DNA from: Lantana camara
Lineage: Eukaryota; Streptophyta; Magnoliopsida; Lamiales; Verbenaceae
Direction: 5' to 3'
Assembly: GCA_037501455.1 (NCBI GenBank)
Contig: CM074858.1
Span: forward strand, 86,030,501-86,094,500
Length of the DNA stretch: 64,000 nucleotides
The notes under the pieces were generated by a model. That model saw only the letters and a list, made by a program, of their open reading frames with translations. It made no database searches and was not told the origin of the DNA. Within the stretch, counting starts at the first letter, position 1. Every line of letters begins with the position of its first letter. Below are positions 32,256-43,106 of this stretch, in pieces. Both the position numbers and the translations under genes were made by a program.

Positions 32256-34545
32256 TGTTGGGATAAATGCCCTGAAAATCCAATTATATTGTAAATATTT
32301 TGGATTAATAAAACTGAAATTAAAGCAAGTTATGAGTATTTTACAAATTTAATAATTAATGACGTGTGATGGTATTTTTATATGAAATGTGTTTCATAGG
32401 AAAAGATTTTAAATACCAGAAGTCACGTGTCATTAAAGTTCTAGTCAGTATGATAAGAAGATGTTCTTATCAAGACTATAATGTGTTATATAAGATGATT
32501 AGTCTTTCGTCATAGGGAAATGGAGTTTCCAATTATAACACGTTGATGATTTTCAATGAGATTGGAAACATCGAACTGGACCATTGAGATTGTTCATTTT
32601 ATACTGCTATCTAAAATGAATAAAATCTCGGAAGCATTAGACTCTTAATCCTGATAGTATTTCGACTTTAGGCATGTAGTGTTAATCACTGTGATGTACT
32701 CAGAAGTGAGGTCTCGGTAACGGGTGGCCAAAATACTTTGTACGTTCGGTGATTGCATGAAATGTGCTAAAAAGAAATATTGATCGAGGAATCTGTAGCC
32801 TTGCTGGAAGGTTAAAGATATCCCTGAAATAGATTTGCAAAAAGTTCAAATTAAAACTTTGGCCAAAGTACTTCGTGTGTTCGTCACAGAAGTTGTATGT
32901 TGAATGTGTTTCACATACAGGGAATTTGGACTTAAGGCGAATCAAGAAATTTCAGATTTAAAGTGAAAAATAAATGATAGTAGTATTGATTTATTTTTCA
33001 TGGATATCTGTACAGAGGAGTAAAATGCGAAATTATTCTAGATCGAGAAATTCGTGAATAATTTAATTAATTTTAGAGTTCAACAATATTTATTTAGTGG
33101 AATTAAATATTGTTAAACGGTAATCAATTATTGTCATGGGATGATGATAGATTGACCCGTTTGGAGCTAAGATTAATTAGTCCTGCAGGTCCCCCCGCAA
33201 GCCCCAACGAAGATCAAAGAGAAAATATCAAAAGGAGAGAGAGAAATGATTTTTCAAAGTGTTTGAAAATAGCCAAATAATTTATTTTGAGAAAATAAAT
33301 TAAATTCCAAAGAGTTGGAAATGCCCAAATTTTATTTTGGAGAAAATAAAATTTTTCAAAAAAAAAAAAAAAAAAAAAAAAAAAGGTTTTTTTGCTGACG
33401 TGGCAGATGACGTGGCACGCCACGTTAGCGGGTCATCGCCAAGTGGTGCTGACTAGGCTCCACCGTGTTCGACACGTGGACGGATGAGATCCAGCCACGC
33501 GGGCGCGAAGGAACGGTCCAGATTGGTTCCCGCGCGGGTCAAGAAAGCGGGTCTCCGGGTCGGGCCTCCGGTTAGGGTCCGGGTAGGGTCGGTCATGGTT
33601 TGACCGACCCGGACACGTGGATGAATGAGATTTGGACACGTGGCGCTTCCGGAGCCCAACTTGAACCGACCGGTTCATTCCTGAACCGGTCTGAACCGCG
33701 AACCGCCGGTCGGACCGGACCGGTTCGACACGTGGCAGCTGCCTGTTGCTGCGTGCGTGCCACACGCGCCAAACACACAGCCGCCACATGGGCGGCGCGT
33801 GTGGGCGCGTGCGGGACCCGTTCGGCGCGTGCTCAATGCCGCCGTGCTCGTGGCGGCGTGTGCTTCCACGTGGCGCCTCCAGATTGGCTGTATGAACTTG
33901 GGGTGCACGGCAAAGTTTCGTTTTTTGACGAAATTAACCCTCAATTTCACCTATAAATAGGGCCTTCCTATTTCATTTTATACAATCAAGCTTTGGCAAT
34001 TCATTTCTTGGCAACAAATGCCTCTCGGCTCTCTCTCTCTCCCACTTGATTAATTAATCTTTAATTAGATTAATTAATTACTTAATTAGGTGGTTATATA
34101 ATTAATATATAATCCACTTAATTATTAGAAAATAGGGATTTTCAGGTTTTAGAAAAAAGGGTTTTTCTGAAAAATATTTTCTCAAAGTATTTAGGGAAAT
34201 ACTGCCGGAGCCCACACTCCAATTTCTTAATCGGGGATATTGCGGGGAAGCTCTGGCGGTTTCACGAGAAGATATCGAGGTGCTGGAAAAGTGCCGTTGA
34301 TAGCCAATTTTGCAGTACGGTAATACTGTTGTGCTGCCAAAATTATTATTTGCATATTGTGATTATATGCTAGATGATTTAAAATTATGTTATCGATGCC
34401 TGTATATATTAGAGTTATGCTGCCCGATTTATTCCGCTGCTTTATTAAAATATTTTTGAAATATTTTGATAACGAGCTTATGGCGAAATTTTTTATATTC
34501 CGCTGCGCCGTCACTCTGACTCGGGCCCGCCACGCAACACCAACA
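32256..34545 (+). repeat. 3' LTR of copia B
   Basis: 2290 bp, near-identical to the 5' LTR. Differences noticed: CACCG/CACAG near 25498/32886, CGTCAGC/CGTTAGC, CAACGCC/CAATGCC, CTGCCGG/CTGGCGG, and an A-run of 27 (33358-33384) against 32. Confidence 0.95.
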
Positions 34546-34550
34546 AGAAC

Positions 34551-35701
34551 ATCAAAAGCCATCGGGGCTACTTCGACCATTACCTATCCCGGAATGGAAA
34601 TGGGAACAAATAGCTATGGATTTTGTTTCGGGATTACCAAAAGTGAGAGGAGGGTTTGATGGAATTTGGGTTATTGTGGACAGGTTGACGAAGTCAGCTC
34701 ATTTTCTGGCTATCAGAATGTCCGATAAAGTGAGTAAGTTGGCCAAGAGGTACAATGATGAGATTGTCAGGCTTCATGGTGTACCTGTTAGTATTGTCTC
34801 GGATCGGGATCCCAGATTTACTTCAAGGTTATGGCAAGAATTACAGAAGTGTTTGGGGACAAGGCTTCAATTCAGCACAACTTTCCATCCTCAGACCGAC
34901 GGACAAACAGAAAGGTTAATTAAGTATCTGGAGGATTTGTTGAGAGCATGTGCATTGGACTTTCAGAGTTCATGGAATGAACAGTTGCCGTTAATCGAGT
35001 TTGCTTACAACAATAGCTATCAAGCCTCGATTGAAATGGCCCCTTATGAAGCTCTTTATGGACGTAAATGTCGATCACCGTTGTTCTTTGACTTGGAGGA
35101 ATGGAATTGGACCAAGCAAGAAGGGATTAAAAGAGGGGAAAGGAAGGAAAAACCCTCTAAGGCGGTACAAGAGGCCATTGATAAGGTCCAGATAATTAGA
35201 CAACGGATGAAGGCCGCTCAGGATCGACAAAAGAGTTATGCAGATCTTCGGAGGAAGAATTTGGAGTTTGAGATTGGAGATAGGGTTTTCTTAAAGGCTT
35301 CCCCACGAAAAGGGTTCTCAAGGATTGGACGAGGAGGGAAATTGAACCCTCGGTATATGGGACCGTATGAGATTTTGGAAAAGATTGGGGATACGGCCTA
35401 TCGTTTGGACTTGCCTCCGAATTTGACTGGAATTCATAACGTATTTCACGTCTCACAGCTCCGAAAATATTATCGAGATGAGTCCGAGGTTCTACCAGTT
35501 GAAGAAGTGGAATTAGAACCGAATCTCACCTTCGTTCAGAAGCCGATTAAGATATTGGATCGGAAGTTTCAGGAACTTCGAAATCGGTGTATTCCACTAG
35601 TCAAGGTTCTTTGGAGAAGTGATAAAACCGAAGAGGCTACGTGGGAGACGGAGAATAAGATGAAAAGATTTCACCCCGAGTTGTTTCCGAGCGAGCAGTG
35701 A
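34551..35701 (+). CDS. Gypsy C Gag-Pol polyprotein, second part (integrase core, GPY/F, chromodomain)
   Basis: Continues the frame of 21495-24867 across copia B; the two coding parts sum to 4524 bases, exactly 1508 codons with the stop. Integrase DDE core: MDFVSGLP (near 34615), SDRDPRF (near 34800) and FHPQTDGQTE (near 34885). A GPY/F-type module, GKLNPRYMGPYEILEKIG, follows (about 35336-35390), then GIHNVFHVSQLRKY and a C-terminal chromodomain with VLWRSDKTEEATWE. The chromodomain directs integration towards chromatin marks and defines chromoviruses; overall similarity points to the Tekay clade. The TGA stop at 35699-35701 overlaps a hairpin. Confidence 0.94.
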
Positions 35702-35717
35702 ATCCGAGGACGGATTC
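35700..35717 (+). other. Stop-codon/PPT-proximal hairpin, gypsy C
   Basis: GAATCCG-AGGA-CGGATTC is a perfect 7-bp stem with a 4-nt loop overlapping the TGA stop and preceding the polypurine tract (TTAAGGGGGAGAGA, 35719-35733). Element G has the identical hairpin; D has a variant. Confidence 0.6.
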
Positions 35718-35734
35718 TTTTAAGGGGGAGAGAT

Positions 35735-36730
35735 TGTAACGCCCCGAATTTAATATCTTGAGCTCGGGAACTCGGATTCGAGTTCCGTCAAATCCGCTGA
35801 ACTCGTAACGAAAATTCGAGTTTAGTAAACTTAGCCTTACATTTTTCCTAAGTCATTTGAAACACCGAATTTCAACCGAAAAACGAATCGGCGACCAACT
35901 TGACCTTGTTGCACCAAATCAGCCATATCTTGGCCAAACCATAACCAAATTAACCATGGTTTGATTCTTTGAAACCCTAACTCAACCCTTTATCATGACA
36001 TAACAAGCCTTGACCGAGATTATCCTCACACAAGCCCCAAAACTCAGCCAAAGCTTCTGTTCCTCATTCCAGTCCCGTAACCCTTCAAACCTTGGAGATT
36101 TTGGAGCTCAAATCTCATCCAAACTTCAACCAATCATCAAGGTAAGTTAAGGGTTGTATTGTATGATTAATTCTGAGCATTTTCATCTTTTCATTCATGA
36201 TTTTGAGTAAGGTTTCATCCATTCTGGGCATTTTTCCCGAAAATGAAGGTTTTTGGACAAGTTCTTGATCTTCTTCGTTTCTCAATGATTTAGATTGATT
36301 CCAAGCTTGAGATTGATTGTTTTGACATCCTCATATCATTTATGATCATTGATTTCGTGGTTGTTGAGGTATTTATGATATATCATTTATGACATTTTTG
36401 AGAAATTTCACTTGAATGTCACGTATGCTTCCATGCCTTGGTTGATCACTTTTGGAACTGATTTCCTTGTTGAATATATGATATTTTGCTGCTTATTTGT
36501 TGGCTTTAACTGAGTTGATTAGATGGAGAAGGAGTGAATCGTTCATGCCCTGTTTTTCTTCGCGTTTGGCCCTGTTTTTCACGCTGGAATTGCTGTCCAA
36601 AAACTGCTGTTTTTCCTTCTCCTTTTTGCTGTCATCTTTCATGGCTTTTTGGTGTGTATTCTTGTTGAGTTCTTGCAGCAATTTGTGCCTTGTAATGTTG
36701 CATTTGGTGCTTGCTTTTCCTGCGCATTTA
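35735..36730 (+). repeat. 3' LTR of gypsy C, first part
   Basis: Starts TGTAACGCCCCG and then jumps to the sequence found at 18051 in the 5' LTR, so about 705 bp present in the 5' LTR (17342-18050) are missing. It then matches 18052-19031 essentially base for base and stops at ATTTA (36726-36730), the target of element G. Confidence 0.92.
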
Positions 36731-38844
36731 TGTAGCACCCCGGTACACGTGGAGGTGCCACACCCCCGCACTATAGGTCAATCCACATACGAAACGGCCA
36801 ATCCGTACATGAACCAACCTATAGCGAACGGGTGACAATGCAATACACGACAAGCTAGGCGGGAAACTTAAACATGCGACATGACAAAGCGGAAGCATAC
36901 TTCAACAATAGCAATTATTTCCTTCAGTTCAATCATGACATATCTCATTTATCAAGTAGTGCATAATCTAGACTATCATATCAATACATTATCATCTTCC
37001 ATTAACGAATAACAATAACTACAATTCCAGAATTAACACTAATAATAATAATAATAATAATTAAATGCACGAACCACGGATGACACGACTACATGAACTT
37101 GACCCGACTCGACTCACTCCCGCCTAGCGTGCACCTGCAATACCTGAAAGGTGGAGGCGTCAGTCTGTGAAGACCGAGTGAGGGGTTTACATATATATTA
37201 GCGCAGATAACATGCAAGTTATATTCTCGGGTAAAGGTTTATAAAAGATAATTATACAAGTTCAATAAAAACATAGCTTCGCCCGAGAATACAACTGTCA
37301 ATATTAAATACTTGTTCCTTATCATGCAATCAATCAATACATGGCCCCGGCGAGTGAGGGCGGTCTCCAACCTTACTCCAAATGAACATGGACATGCTTG
37401 CTTGTTTATTAATCAAGAGGTGATCATGCAATCAATTATCGTGCTATCGTGCAATAGTGTAATCAGGTAACATATTCATGGAGTAACAATCATGAAATAA
37501 CCCGAGGCGCATCCGTGGTGCCGGACTCGTCCCCAGTCTCCTTCTCCCTCCACTGATGGGAAGGTAGCTAGCCTTCACCATCCACGACATGGTGAGCAGA
37601 GGGTACATGAATCCCTAAGCCCGGAGCTCCTTCCTCCACTAACCTCCTAGTGGATTCAGGGGTGACCCCAAATGTGGTGAGGATAGCACCAGAGTTACCC
37701 GTCAGCCCTTGCTTTCCCGGTTGGCTCTAGTCACTACCCTCGGGCCCATCGTGAACGATCATGCTACTCGCCTAAACATGCTTGAAATCATGAACATGGA
37801 CAATCATGGCTTGCTTGCTTGAAACATGACTTGCGTGAAATAATATATGACTTGATAAAATGTAACTATAAATCGTGGTCAATAGTTTATGGAAATTATC
37901 AATATAAATACCTTTTGGCCGAAATATCACATAAGGGATATACGGGTTCTATGTAACTAGAAATTAAACCTCACCTGACAGGCGACACACGACTCGTGAA
38001 TGCGTGAACGTGCTCATGATCCCCAATCTCCGCCCTGGAGAGTAACTGGACACGAAAGGGGAAGATACATGCATTCGTGAGACAATACTCGACAATGGTA
38101 CCAAATGTGACGCACGGCGTAACCATGAACATATTCTTGTATGAAATAAACGTATACTTGCACATACCGATCATATAGATACTTATAAATGGAATGGGAT
38201 AATTTACAAGAAGACAAGTAATTTCACGGAGATCACGTATTTAAGGCATGCAATCATACCAATTCGTTTTACATAAAGCATGGAGTTAACAATTAAGTTT
38301 AAATAAGCAAAGACCATAAAATGTCAAATAACCATATAATCATCAAATATTCAAGTATTCCAATCATATAAATCGCATACGGGAGCCGAGAGAGTGAAAG
38401 GGATGCGAGAAAAGAGGTTTTGACAAAGTTTGGCAAAAGTTGACAGTTTTCAGAAATGTACAAGCTGTAGGAAAACTGGAATATCTTGAGTTATAGAATT
38501 TGGAATTGGGTTTTGTTTGTTGGATAGAAAACTAGACAAATACACCTTTCCGAAGATATATGGCTCGTATTCTAATTCAATGTGAGGAGAAAATGGCATA
38601 AGCTCGAAGTTGAGTGAATGCAGATTTTCGGTTGAGTGGCGACACCAAATTAAAATGGATATATCTCACAAACCAGAAATGATATTGAGGTGATTCCAAT
38701 TGGAGAATACTTTAGACGCAATGTAGTTTCTACAGTTCGAAATTCAGGTCAATCCGAGTACGTTTGAGGGGTAAACGGTCATTTAGAACAAATGACATAA
38801 ATGCAGAATTGGCTGTGTGATCTTCTGTAACAGTGCTGAAGACG

Positions 38845-38967
38845 GGAACGGCCGTTCCGGCTTTAGGCCAAAATGGGAAGGGCCGTTCCCAGCCTCGTTG
38901 GCCAAAACATTCAAAGGATGGGAACGGCCGTTCCGGGAAATCAAAGGGGACGGGAAGGGCCGTTCCC
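38845..38967. repeat. Paired palindrome cluster, LTR G
   Basis: GGAACGGCCGTTCC, a perfect 14-bp palindrome, at 38845-38858 and 38921-38934, alternating with GGGAAGGGCCGTTCCC (one mismatch) at 38875-38890 and 38952-38967. Spacing of the shared GGAA word is 31, 45 and 32. The other LTR carries the same array at about 45221-45343. Confidence 0.85.
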
Positions 38968-39330
38968 GCTGAGCAGAAAGCTCAAAACAGAGCAGAAAAC
39001 AGGGGAGCTCTCGGATCACATTCAAAATCATCAAAACATCATAAAAACTTCCACCAAATGCATTAAATCAAGTAAGAAACATACTTATATACTTAAAGTA
39101 CAATAAAAACTAACATAAACACTTAATTCATCCTTTGATTCTCAAGAATCATCAACTTTAGCATATATACAAATTCATTATATAATCTCATAATTCTCAA
39201 GAATTCATACATGTTTTCAAGTCTAAGGCTCCTAATCAAGTTTCTAACACCAAACACATAAATTATCAAGCTTGAATCCTAAACCCTAGCTTCATACATA
39301 AATTCAAGAATCATGAAATATCAATCATAT

Positions 39331-39332
39331 AC
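39331..39332 (-). other. Candidate 5' splice site in LTR G
   Basis: Minus strand TTTCAAG|GTATATG, about 170-190 nt after a TATA-like region. It is the positional counterpart of donors in LTRs C, D and F. Confidence 0.35.
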
Positions 39333-40155
39333 CTTGAAAGGAAGAAAGAAAGAGATGAGATGAGATGATGATGCTTCAAAGCTCCTAATTCCTTCATGAT
39401 CATGACTTGAAAGGATGAAATCTCCTTTTCCCTTTTTCCTTGAGTGATTACCGAGAGAAAGAGGATGATGATTCTTGATGAATGAAATGGTGAGAAAGAG
39501 GGAGATGCATATATCGGTATATTTAGGGAAATATGCAATATTTATGATTTAATCCCCCAACTTCATAAGTTATGCAATTAAGTGTATCAAGTTTGGAAAA
39601 TGAGCAATTAGGTCCACAAAACTTTCATGCAATTTGGTCCCAAAAGAAAAGGAATTGAACAATTAAGGACAATTTGGCAATTAAATCAACTTGGACAATT
39701 AATTCATGTAATAATTAAATTCCATTCGCACAAGGATTCTCAAAATGAAATGAATATCACATAATTATCACGTAATCATGTTGAAAACAATTGATAAGAA
39801 TTAATATAACACGTTTAAATCAATTAAACGAAATTAATAAAATAAAATCCTAACGCTCGAAACCCACACGTGTCGAGCGTACCTGACTGTCTGAAAATCG
39901 GGGCGTTACAACTCTCTCCCCCTTAAGAGAATCCGTCCTCGGATTCCATGTCCTGAATTCCTGAAATTTTAATTGGCTCTTACATGTTCATCCGACGCGG
40001 GTTAGCTACTCCCCGTCAGGGATTAGTTTGAAAGAGATCTTCATTCCACAATGTCTTCCAATGGTTGAGATCACGACCCTCAACTTCCGGAGTCTAATCA
40101 CTCGAAAGAAAATCTAGCCTTCCACTATAACAAATTGACAAATAGTTGAAAATAC

Positions 40156-40261
40156 TGAGAGTGCCCCGCCTCTCAAACAATCAATGAAAGAACCCCGTCT
40201 TTCGAGCAAGTAACAAGAGAACCCCGTCTCCTGACAACCCTGAGAGAATCCCCGTCTCTCA
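40156..40261. repeat. Four-unit 28-29-nt hairpin array in element G
   Basis: Units around CCCCG(T/C) at 40164, 40193, 40222 and 40250. Stems flanking each core: TGAGAG/CTCTCA, TGAAAG/CTTTCG, CAAGAG/CTCCTG (one mismatch) and TGAGAG/CTCTCA. The second unit has a compensatory G-C to A-T change in the stem. Confidence 0.7.
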
Positions 40262-41019
40262 CACACTCGAAATGAAATTCAAGCAAGCGCTTACACAATT
40301 AATTGCAATTAACACGCAAGGCTCACATAAAATTTATAATCTACAAATAATGGTTCACGTAAACAAGTAATAACAATCAAAGAATTGTATCCGAGAACAA
40401 TGGAATAATACTGCTAAACAAGGAATCACGTATCAAAATATTAAAATAATAATTAGGTAATGATGCACGTGATATGCATGATTAGGTGTACCGTTCACCG
40501 AGGGCTGAAATTCTGGGACTAAATGAATTCGGTTGAATACTTAATTCTTTAGTTGAGATTTTTCCGCTTTGCACCACTACGGTTTGATATTCCCATTCTT
40601 GATAGCCATTTCTGCCATTGTGCTATTTTCTAACATAATCCGTAAATCATCATTAATCACCACATCTTCAGACCCGTCTGAATTACAGATTTGCCGGTTG
40701 AACCATTCTTGCACTGATTCTCACATTTACTTCCCGATTCCAGAATTGAAAACACCCTGATATTCCTGTTAGAGTGTAATTGCCCGTTCAAGCTTAAAAG
40801 ACTGACTTTGTGTTCCAAGCAAGCTCTTGTCCAACGAGCAGAGAAAACATGTGTTACCATTTCTCCGATCTCAATACTTAAAGTAACCTTTTCCCGAAGC
40901 AGCCTTCCTGACTCCTTGACCTGGTAATCGAAGTGAAGCATTTTCCCGAAACAAAGATGTTACACTCTTTATTTGAAATCCGAATGTTGAGCTCTTATTC
41001 TCTTAGTAAATGGCAAGGC

Positions 41020-41022
<3 letters not shown>

Positions 41023-41060
<38 letters not shown>
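41023..41060 (+). repeat. T38 homopolymer (A-run on element strand)
   Basis: Uninterrupted run of 38 T. It may be length-variable or an assembly-sensitive site. Confidence 0.9.
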
Positions 41061-41063
<3 letters not shown>

Positions 41064-43087
41064 ATCGAGGAATCAAGGTCGTCATACCGTGGGAGTAATT
41101 CAGCAAGCACACTTGCATAAATGCCGAAAAAAAATCAAGTCCTAGCGAAACGTCTTCCTTTGCTCCCTGAAATTTGATAACATGCCCCACAGTTCCACGA
41201 AATGTTTTGAAAGAGAGGATCAATCAGTCTTCCATCTTTCTGAAGGGTTCATAGTAAACTGGTGTATTCATGGAGGTGGCGGCAACCACACGAATGAAAG
41301 CACGACGAGCATTCCCAAACATCTCTAGGGCACAAGTAACACCTTCATAAGAAAACTCTTGTCGGAGTTAAACTATCAAAACTTGAGATTGGTTCCGGAT
41401 ATCGCCCAAACTGAATCCTTTTCTATTTACTGAGTGAAATGATATCCTGAGGTTGTCGGAGGATTGCAGACAGTGTACCCACCTTCCTGAAAATAATGAT
41501 AGATCAAAGGTACTGTCGATGATGGGACTTTTCTTTGTGTAGGAAGGAGGAAAGCTTAACTTATTGAAAACTTCTTTCACACGATTCTGATAGAGGTTTC
41601 CAGGAAGAATTGATTTTCTCAAAATTCCAACTTTCCGAGTGCTATCTAGCTTCTGATTTAAGTTTACTTCCAGACCGGCTCTCCCCCTTAAGAAAATGGA
41701 GATTTTCTAAATTCTTTAAATGTGCCCTATCTTTTCCCACTTGCAAGCTTCTCTGCTGATTTAATTCCCGTAACCTTTTCCTCGTCTTACTTGTAATTGA
41801 TCAAGATTTTGGGATTAGTGGTTCCTTTCTAATCTTTCTGTTAAAGACATACCCAGCTTGAAATTCCCTGACCGTCACCACTCTGATTTGATTTTAAAAT
41901 TTTCCAATATCCGATACCCCTTCTGCTAGTCATGAAAATGCCATGTCCTGTATTTACCCTCTACTGCTTCTAAAGTTGATATCTGTCAAGCTAGCATCCT
42001 AATCCAAAACAAGAAAGTTCTTTCTCCTACCCTTACTGAATTCCCAAAATACTGTGCAATTCCTGAAGGTTAAAAGATCCACTGAACATTTATCTGCTTA
42101 AACTTATCATCACTTTCCAGTTTCCCAAAATTTTCCAATATCTACTTCACACCTCCTGCTCTCACCAAATCCCGAACCAATACTTCTCACAATCCCAAAC
42201 ATTTCTAAGCTCCAAACAACATCAATTAACTCGTTTCCCAACCTGATACCCAACACTTCAAACCCCTTCTTTAAATTCAAGTTGTCTAAATAGGAGCAAA
42301 GATTGTGCAGAGCATCCGAAAGCCTATTGACAATAGCCACTAAATAATGCATGAGGATTAGAGTGCCAATGCACATCACATACCTATTAGCAATTTAAGT
42401 GTAACACGTTGAAACATTTATATTAACTTAAAATATCCTTGTAAGTAAAACAATTTAAATACTTCAACTAATTTAAGCATATACTTAATGCATCAAGTAG
42501 GTAATTTCAGTAACATCTATAACAATATTTCGTAATAAGAAGCAATTTAATTAAGAATTATGATGCACGTGCTTATGAATGCATTGAAGAACCTGGCACC
42601 GTGGTAACACTGGGCTTGATCCCGTGTTCATTCTCGCTTGACCGAATTGCAACTTGATCCAAGCGGTTGATCAGTCTCCTAAGTCTTCAAATCCTTCAGC
42701 CTTGATTCGTACCTTTCCAAAACCTGTCACTCACAACTTATTTTGCAAATAAATGCATGTGGATAAGACGTGCTCATGTCACATAATTACCACGTAGTTG
42801 GGCCAATAACGAGAATTTAAAATAAAATGCAATAAGCAATTCATCAATACCTGAAATAATCCACGTTGATCACATAATTTCAAGCAATTCAAGATAAATA
42901 AATTGACAATGAATACATAAATCAATACAAGGGCACAAGTTATCAAGTATTTCAGGTAATTCAAAGAATCCAAGTAGCCAAGTAATTTAAAATAAAATGC
43001 AGGACTCTCAAATTATCAAGTAATTCCTATGCCGTACGACCTAGACTCGACACGACACGACACTAGAACCTCGGTTTTTGCAACCGG

Positions 43088-43100
43088 GCTCTGATACCAC
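43088..43100 (-). other. Primer-binding site of element G
   Basis: Complement of TGGTATCAGAGCC, 7 nt inside the 5' LTR boundary (spacer TCTGAGG on the minus strand), the same primer and nearly the same spacing as gypsy C. Confidence 0.88.
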
Positions 43101-43106
43101 CTCAGA

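Larger units (their letters stand above)
24868..34545 (+). mobile_element. Ty1/copia element B, full length
   Basis: TGTTGGGATAA at 24868 to ACACCAACA at 34545, with the 5-bp duplication AGAAC at 24863-24867 and 34546-34550. 5' LTR 24868-27161, primer-binding site from 27164, leader to 28287, gag-pol frame 28288-32241, polypurine tract GGGCAAGTGGGAGAT at 32241-32255, 3' LTR 32256-34545. By eye the two LTRs differ at only about four or five bases plus an A-run length change, so it is very young. One in-frame TGA (30328-30330) breaks the polyprotein. It lies in the integrase region of gypsy C. Confidence 0.95.
36731..39910 (-). repeat. 3' LTR of element G
   Basis: 3180 bp. In minus-strand order: TGTAACGCCCCGATTTTC start; AT-rich part; TATA-like region (complement of 39510-39525); candidate donor splice site (39331-39332); palindrome cluster (38845-38967); and conserved blocks (complements of about 37620-37750, 37340-37375, 37140-37190). 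The inverted repeat GCTAGGCGGGA/TCCCGCCTAGC is at 36854-36864 and 37118-37128. Confidence 0.93.
39911..43106 (-). other. Non-coding internal region of element G
   Basis: 3196 bp without any frame showing Gag, protease, RT, RNase H or integrase motifs on either strand. Next to the 3' LTR is the complement of a polypurine tract (39913-39925) and the same GAATCCG/CGGATTC hairpin as gypsy C (39929-39946). Next to the 5' LTR is the primer-binding site. In between are a four-unit hairpin array (40156-40261) and a 38-T run (41023-41060). Small frames (e.g. 41368-41622, 42110-42379 minus) are unrecognised. The region presumably acts as RNA. Confidence 0.85.
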
